A stretch of 64,000 bases of DNA, taken from assembly GCA_020137815.1 (NCBI GenBank), contig CM035354.1:3507342-3571341 (forward strand), read 5' to 3'. The position numbers and the translations under genes are program-made. The DNA is from Hormiphora californensis. Its lineage: Eukaryota > Ctenophora > Tentaculata > Cydippida > Pleurobrachiidae. Shown in pieces: positions 59,036 through 64,000 of this stretch (its first letter is position 1; each line of letters opens with the position of its first letter). The notes below the pieces were generated by a model. It was given only the letters and a program-made list of their open reading frames with translations, did not search any database and was not told the origin of the DNA.

Positions 59036-59725
59036 CAGCTGGAGACGTCATTTTAATTGGAAGGGCACCACATTGCCACAATCAGCGTTGAACCAGATGA
59101 GAACCAGATATTATAGAGGGGAGGCTGCAGGGTGGTAGTTAGTTTTTAGACGCTCTAACAAGGGAGTCCTGATTTAGCAGGCTGTGTCTGACGTCTGTTA
59201 AATTATACTGGCAGTCCCCTTTCAGTTCATTACTATCTTCTTACTCTCTTCTAGATTTCCTTTCTCATTAGGTAGTTTATCACGAACCCATCTCTATCTT
59301 GATCAGAGAAGAAGACCCCTCTATCCCAGATCCCTCCTAACTCTCTATCTCTATCTCTCCCTGTTCCTATAAAACCATGTCTATTCCTCCCTCTCTGTCC
59401 CTCAGTTTCACATAGTAGTAGTTATGTCTCCCCTTTGTATGTGGTTAACGACCCATTATACCGAGGTAGTTTTGGGTAGCAGCAGTATATCAGGAAGTGT
59501 AACAAATCATATGTGTTATATAATGATCTTGTGTATTTCCCTCCTAATTCTATACTATGTAGGAGTATCATCTAGCTCCCCCTCATACGTATACACATGT
59601 CTATACTGCATCATACAGCGTCGAAATCGTGGCCGTTGGTAAGCTGTGCTCCTTCATAATTTTTTAATGCGCCCAAAGCAGTAAAGCTGTTTTTGACACT
59701 GTTGGCATTTTGTGGTTATTTTAGA

Positions 59726-60690
59726 TCTAAAGGGGTGAGAGGGGTGACCTCGCTCCGACTTCTGTGCTCCAAGCACGGGTGTGACAGGGTTCCACATGAG
59801 GGGTGAGTGACATGGATTTCTTTAGATTTAGCTTGAAAAAGCATCGGTTTTGGGACCGTTCCCTCCTCCCAATAGCTTGTTGACATAGCCCAAAACCAAG
59901 CTAGCGGAGGGGGATTAAGAGCTCAGACGGGCATACGATGGTGTGGTATGACTTTTGGTGAAAGTGAAGTTTCTTGTCAAAGTGGAAAATCCGGGTTCCT
60001 TTAGTACTGCAGGGGGGATCTTGTTAGCCAATAGCAGGGCACCAGATGGTGCGCGCTGATTGGTTCTCCAGCAGCCAATGACGAGACAGGAAATCCCCTT
60101 TAGAATTATTTCTCCCGGCGAAAACCCTGTGGTCCCCAGCGATGCCCGACCTGGACGCCGTACATGTGCTGAAATGTGCCTAACTGGACCCATCTCTGGT
60201 CGAGCCTGTGTGTGTCAGCTCTCTGCTATGTGGAGTATGTGGCCTGGAATCTGAAGAGGAAGCCTTGAGACTGATTTTCTACCTGGGAAACAAACTATCC
60301 TGAATTTGTCTGAAGCTATCCGATTTCCTGTCTCGTCATTGGCTGCTGGAGAACCAATCAGCGCGCACCATCTGGTGCCCTGCTATTGGCTAACAAGATC
60401 CCCCCTGCAGTACTAAAGGAACCCGGATTTTCCACTTTGACAAGAAACTTCACTTTCACCAAAAGTCATACCACACCATCGTATGCCCGTCTGAGCTCTT
60501 AATCCCCCTCCGCTAGCTTGGTTTTGGGCTATGTCAACAAGCTATTGGGAGGAGGGAACGGTCCCAAAACCGATGCTTTTTCAAGCTAAATCTAAAGAAA
60601 TCCATGTCACTCACCCCTCATGTGGAACCCTGTCACACCCGTGCTTGGAGCACAGAAGTCGGAGCGAGGTCACCCCTCTCACCCCTTTAG
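59726..60690. mobile_element. Long-TIR foldback element with 12-bp target duplication
   Basis: Arms of about 365 bp (59727-60091 and 60328-60690), nearly perfect inverted copies starting CTAAAGGGGTGAGAGGGG, around a 236-bp spacer. GGTTATTTTAGA occurs at both borders (59714-59725 and 60691-60702). Long inverted repeats with a 9-12-bp duplication resemble Mutator-like MITEs. No transposase. Each arm carries CCAAT motifs near its inner end. Confidence 0.8.
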
Positions 60691-61052
60691 GGTTATTTTA
60701 GAATAAATTTTAGTAATTCAGTCTACATCTAGATGCATCTAGCACCCCCTCTCTTCCAAGTAGCCACTGCAGTAGTGGTAGTAGATTATACCTCACATTA
60801 GCTGTGTCTTTACCCGATTCCTGTGTATACCATACACACTGCACACACATTGCACCTACCTCACCCCAACTACAGCTCCAGACAATTAACTTTGTTACAC
60901 GGCGTCTATCTAGCTTTGATACGAGCCCTTCTTGCTACATTCTTCCATGTATCACGTGGGTAGACATGTTGGGGAGCTAGCCTCTAACTCGCCAAAATTC
61001 CATCCATTAATTCTTGCACGCGGTGGTGGTGCGGAGCTTGTAGTTAGAGAGG

Positions 61053-61100
61053 GAGAGAGAGAGAAGGAGAGAGAAGGAGAGAGGGAGAGAGAGAAGCAGT
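61053..61100. repeat. Degenerate (GA)n array
   Basis: Short GA/GGA repeat, followed at about 61168-61225 by a CT-rich block of opposite polarity. Confidence 0.75.
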
Positions 61101-62464
61101 ATCAACTAGCACTCAGTGTCTGCATCTGCTATTTTCTAGCAAAATTATAAGTCTTAATGTTTCAATACTTACTCTCTCCCTCTCTTTCTCTCTCTTTCTC
61201 CGTCTCTTTCTCTCCCTTTCTTCTCCTCTGTCTGCTCACAGTATGCACGTATATGCAGTATTATAATGGTATAAGTGAAAATTACAGGACAAATATAACT
61301 AACGACGTTAGTGGTCTAACAAATTGTCTTCTTTGCTTCTTGCTTTTGTTTCCTGCAATTGACACTACATTGAAACACAACTAGACGACGTTGTATAACG
61401 CTATATAGACTAGCTGATAGCGCTACATTGATGTAGAATGATTGTGATTGTACGCTATATACAGACTAAATTACAAGTTTTTGAAACCATTTGCTACATA
61501 TTCTTTGCGTGGGTGAGAGGGTCGAACAACAAATTCGGTTTCATTTTGTGGTTTTGCAGTATGCCCCGACATCGACACTCTCCTTGCACTCTGGACCCCT
61601 CCCGCTAAACTAGGCGTTACCCCGTTTAACCATCCCCACTAAATGCATTAGTCGTTACCCCAGCTGGTTTTACCCGTTTTTTGCAACCACACCTCTAATT
61701 ATTGTTACCGTAATATAAGTACCCTAAAAAATACCGTACGGCGACTAATTACAAACCCTTAAAAGCAGCATACGGCGTATGCTGTATCATGTGAGCTACT
61801 GTACGTGTCATATCATTTGCCCAATTTCCCATGTGTTATATTCCATAGGACATGCTATACAGTTGCCCCCGCCTTTGCCCCTAGGCCTGAATTGTAGTCC
61901 TCTGTATGAGAGCTTAGTCGTCAAAAACTGGGGGACTGCAGCGTATGCCAATCCTTTGCCCATATTGCTTATTGTTGTCTTGCAACCTATTATATAGTTA
62001 GCCCGCACAATTACTGGTGCTTACAGATCCATTGTATCAGAAAATGCAAACCCAAATGTGAAATATAAGCCATGAAATTAACGAGACGGATACGGACAGC
62101 AGTAATTGAGAGACGATGATAATGATAGTACCATCCTACAAACACAACACCTTTCTTTTCCTTTTTTGTTTACCATTCCTATGCAGCACAGCCATCAACC
62201 ACAAACATCCAGTAAGTAATGTGTGCAGGTGGGAAGGGACCAGGGACCCCTGAGCGTCAGGGCCCAGGGGCCGGGGGTAGGAGAAGAACACCAGAATGAG
62301 GGAGGGGTTGGATTGTTCATACTGCGTAGTGCAAAGTGCAAACACAGTGCCAGCCGTCGGCCGACTCAACCAAAGGGGGGGGGGTCATGGCACGACAATC
62401 TCCAAATCCTAGAACACCAGAAATCAAATACTTGGAACTAACTCTCTTGTCCCCCTCGTTACAG

Positions 62465-63942
62465 AGTGAGGAAGTAACATCTACAGCTTCGATATCAGAA
62501 GACACATCGACAAATGAATACCGTACAAGCAACGTCATTGGGTCAGTCAGTGACCTCGAGGAGCTTCATAGGAGCCTCTCAGAGACCCTTACAGAGGTAT
62601 TTATACCGTCTGGAGCTGCTTTAGGAACTTTTTAGCATGTGTGACGTGTGTGTATTTCTCTTTGTACTTGATCTCAATTAGAATGTATTGAATTAGTAAT
62701 GTATTTCTACACAGCACGATCCCACGTTAGCCATTAATGTGAATCTAGACATTTCAGATGCAGAGTACACTCCACGAGATCAAGAGACACGACCCAACCG
62801 ATATTATCTACCAGGTAATAAATTGTCTTGACTTTCTGTTTTGCTAGTGTCTGACTGTTCAGCAGCCACTGCAGTCAGGCCCAACTGTCCTGCCATCAAA
62901 CCTTCTTTCAAATGTTGCTACTGTTCATGGATCTGATTGTTCATTGCATGTTTCATATACATCATTGCATGCATGTTATTTGTTGAACTCACCGCACGTT
63001 ATCTTTACTCTGTTGAACTCATTGCACGTCATTTGTACTCATCAATGCATGTTATCTCTCTTATCTGCACGTGTTAACTTATATGCACGTGTATGCACGC
63101 AGGACGATCTGATAGCCACTGTAACTAGCCTAACCAAGGCTACACTCATGTCTGTGAGTATAACATTTGATTCTGTGTTGAAATGAATGCACTTTGTTTT
63201 GATCCTCCCTTATCTGTTCAGTAGCATTGGGTGTGTTTGTGTGTGAAATCACAGAATCGAAATTGTACTTGGAGCATATATTATCACGGGATTTTCAAAC
63301 CATCTGGAAACACATGTTCATTGTTTACTAAAGGCTGCATTGTTTCAGATGAGCAATCAAGTGAGTGATTTAACGGCTCGAGTACAGGATCTCCACTCGG
63401 CCAAAGTCTCTCTGGAGATGAAGGTTAACACGCTGGAAGCTGAGATGAATTGTATCATGGGCAGAGCAGGGGGATGTGATCCTTCAAAATGTTTAAACGG
63501 GGGCATCCAAATAGAGGTAGGTACTGGTCACATGACACCAAATATGGACATCACGTGACAAAATAGAGGTAGGGGAACTTCTACTTCTAGGCAGTCAATT
63601 CCATGTCCTTCCATGAGCTTCTATTTGACTATTCATTCGTCCTTTTCTTATTATTACTTCCTACTGCTACAGTCTACTAAAAACTAATAATAACTCTCTC
63701 ATATCTAGGGTTACTGCTACAGTCTACTAAAAACTACTAATAACTCTCTCATATCTAGGGTTACTGCTACAGTCTACTAAAAACTACTAATAACTCTCTC
63801 ATATCTAGGGTTACTGCTACAGTCTAATAATAACATTCTCATATCTAGGGTTACTGCAAGTGCAAGGAGGGCTACTCAGGAGACCACTGCGAAAAGGACA
63901 TCAACGAGTGCGAAAGCGAAACCAATCCATGCCAAAATAATG
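62465..63942 (+). CDS. EGF-domain protein with coiled coil, partial
   Basis: Exons: 62465-62596, 62715-62814, 63103-63153, 63349-63516, 63849-63942, continuing off the right edge; the start is not identified. The N-terminal exons are acidic and Ser/Thr-rich. 63349-63516 encodes a heptad-like coiled coil ([17 protein letters not shown]) leading into the first EGF module ([11 protein letters not shown]), completed in the next exon ([16 protein letters not shown]). A calcium-binding type EGF then begins ([16 protein letters not shown]), with the phase-1 boundary usual for EGF exons. A coiled coil followed by EGF modules recalls the cubilin N-terminus, but this is not diagnostic. Exon 62715-62814 ends in phase 1 while the next starts in phase 0, so an exon between them is probably missed or a boundary is wrong. 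Confidence 0.75.
63661..63848 (+). repeat. 50-bp repeat containing a 3' splice site
   Basis: About three units with CTCTCATATCTAG|GGTTACTGC. Acceptor AG ends fall at 63708, 63758 and 63808, before the functional one at 63848. Only the last continues into GYCKCKEG coding. Confidence 0.85.
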
Positions 63943-64000
63943 GTGAGCAAAGTTATCATACACACCGATAAACCAAGAGTAGTTTTCCATCTCCATCTAA

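Noticed and set aside
59915-60193. 92-codon minus-strand frame
   Set aside because: Lies within one arm and spacer of the foldback element and has no recognisable product.

Overview
This window is nuclear DNA from a multicellular animal. Genes are split by short GT-AG introns (mostly 37 to 350 nt), products are metazoan (Sly1/SCFD1, an LDLa-ectodomain GPCR, a Shaker-type Kv channel, an anoctamin, an EGF/coiled-coil protein), and non-LTR retrotransposons and foldback DNA elements are abundant. A marine invertebrate, possibly an early-branching lineage, fits best; I cannot name the species. All splice models are read by eye from frame continuity, splice consensus and recalled family sequence. 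No search was run.

Layout. 1-22.4 kb: no gene I can support. It is dominated by degenerate and pure (GA)n/(CT)n arrays, with two non-autonomous DNA elements that have 8-bp target duplications (6843-7791, 10525-11293), a 24-bp minisatellite (about 9190-9760), a perfect RFX-type X-box (3883) and a CCAAT-box trio (6048-6113). 22.4-24.9 kb: an intronless 818-aa beta-propeller-like protein on the minus strand. 25.7-35.0 kb: a nested retroelement stack on the minus strand. A reverse transcriptase with a restriction-like endonuclease is broken by a TTAA-flanked foldback element (27591-28260) and by a CR1/L2-like LINE with PHD-type ORF1 and APE-RT ORF2 (about 28990-34715).

35.3-46.1 kb: SCFD1 on the plus strand in 8 exons. 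Its 7.8-kb intron 6 contains a complete LDLa GPCR on the opposite strand (39078-43572) and two large foldback elements. One of these (42358-43454, TA duplication, 126-bp near-identical terminal inverted repeats) sits inside the first coding exon of the GPCR. Removing it with one TA restores an uninterrupted frame, and splice sites lying in and beside its ends would also keep the frame. It looks like a transposon becoming an intron and is the most interesting signal here.

46.8-50.2 kb: a Kv channel gene (plus, 9 exons) with a low-complexity tandem-repeat N-terminus. 50.5-55.7 kb: an anoctamin (minus, 11 exons found, 5' end missing), convergent with Kv. 55.7-62.4 kb: microsatellites, minisatellites and a 965-bp foldback element with a 12-bp target duplication. 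62.5-64 kb: exons of an EGF-domain protein that runs off the right edge.

A recurring theme is tandem repetition of splice sites: donors in Kv introns 4 and 7, and acceptors before the last EGF exon. A (CT)n array also serves as the polypyrimidine tract of SCFD1 exon 7.
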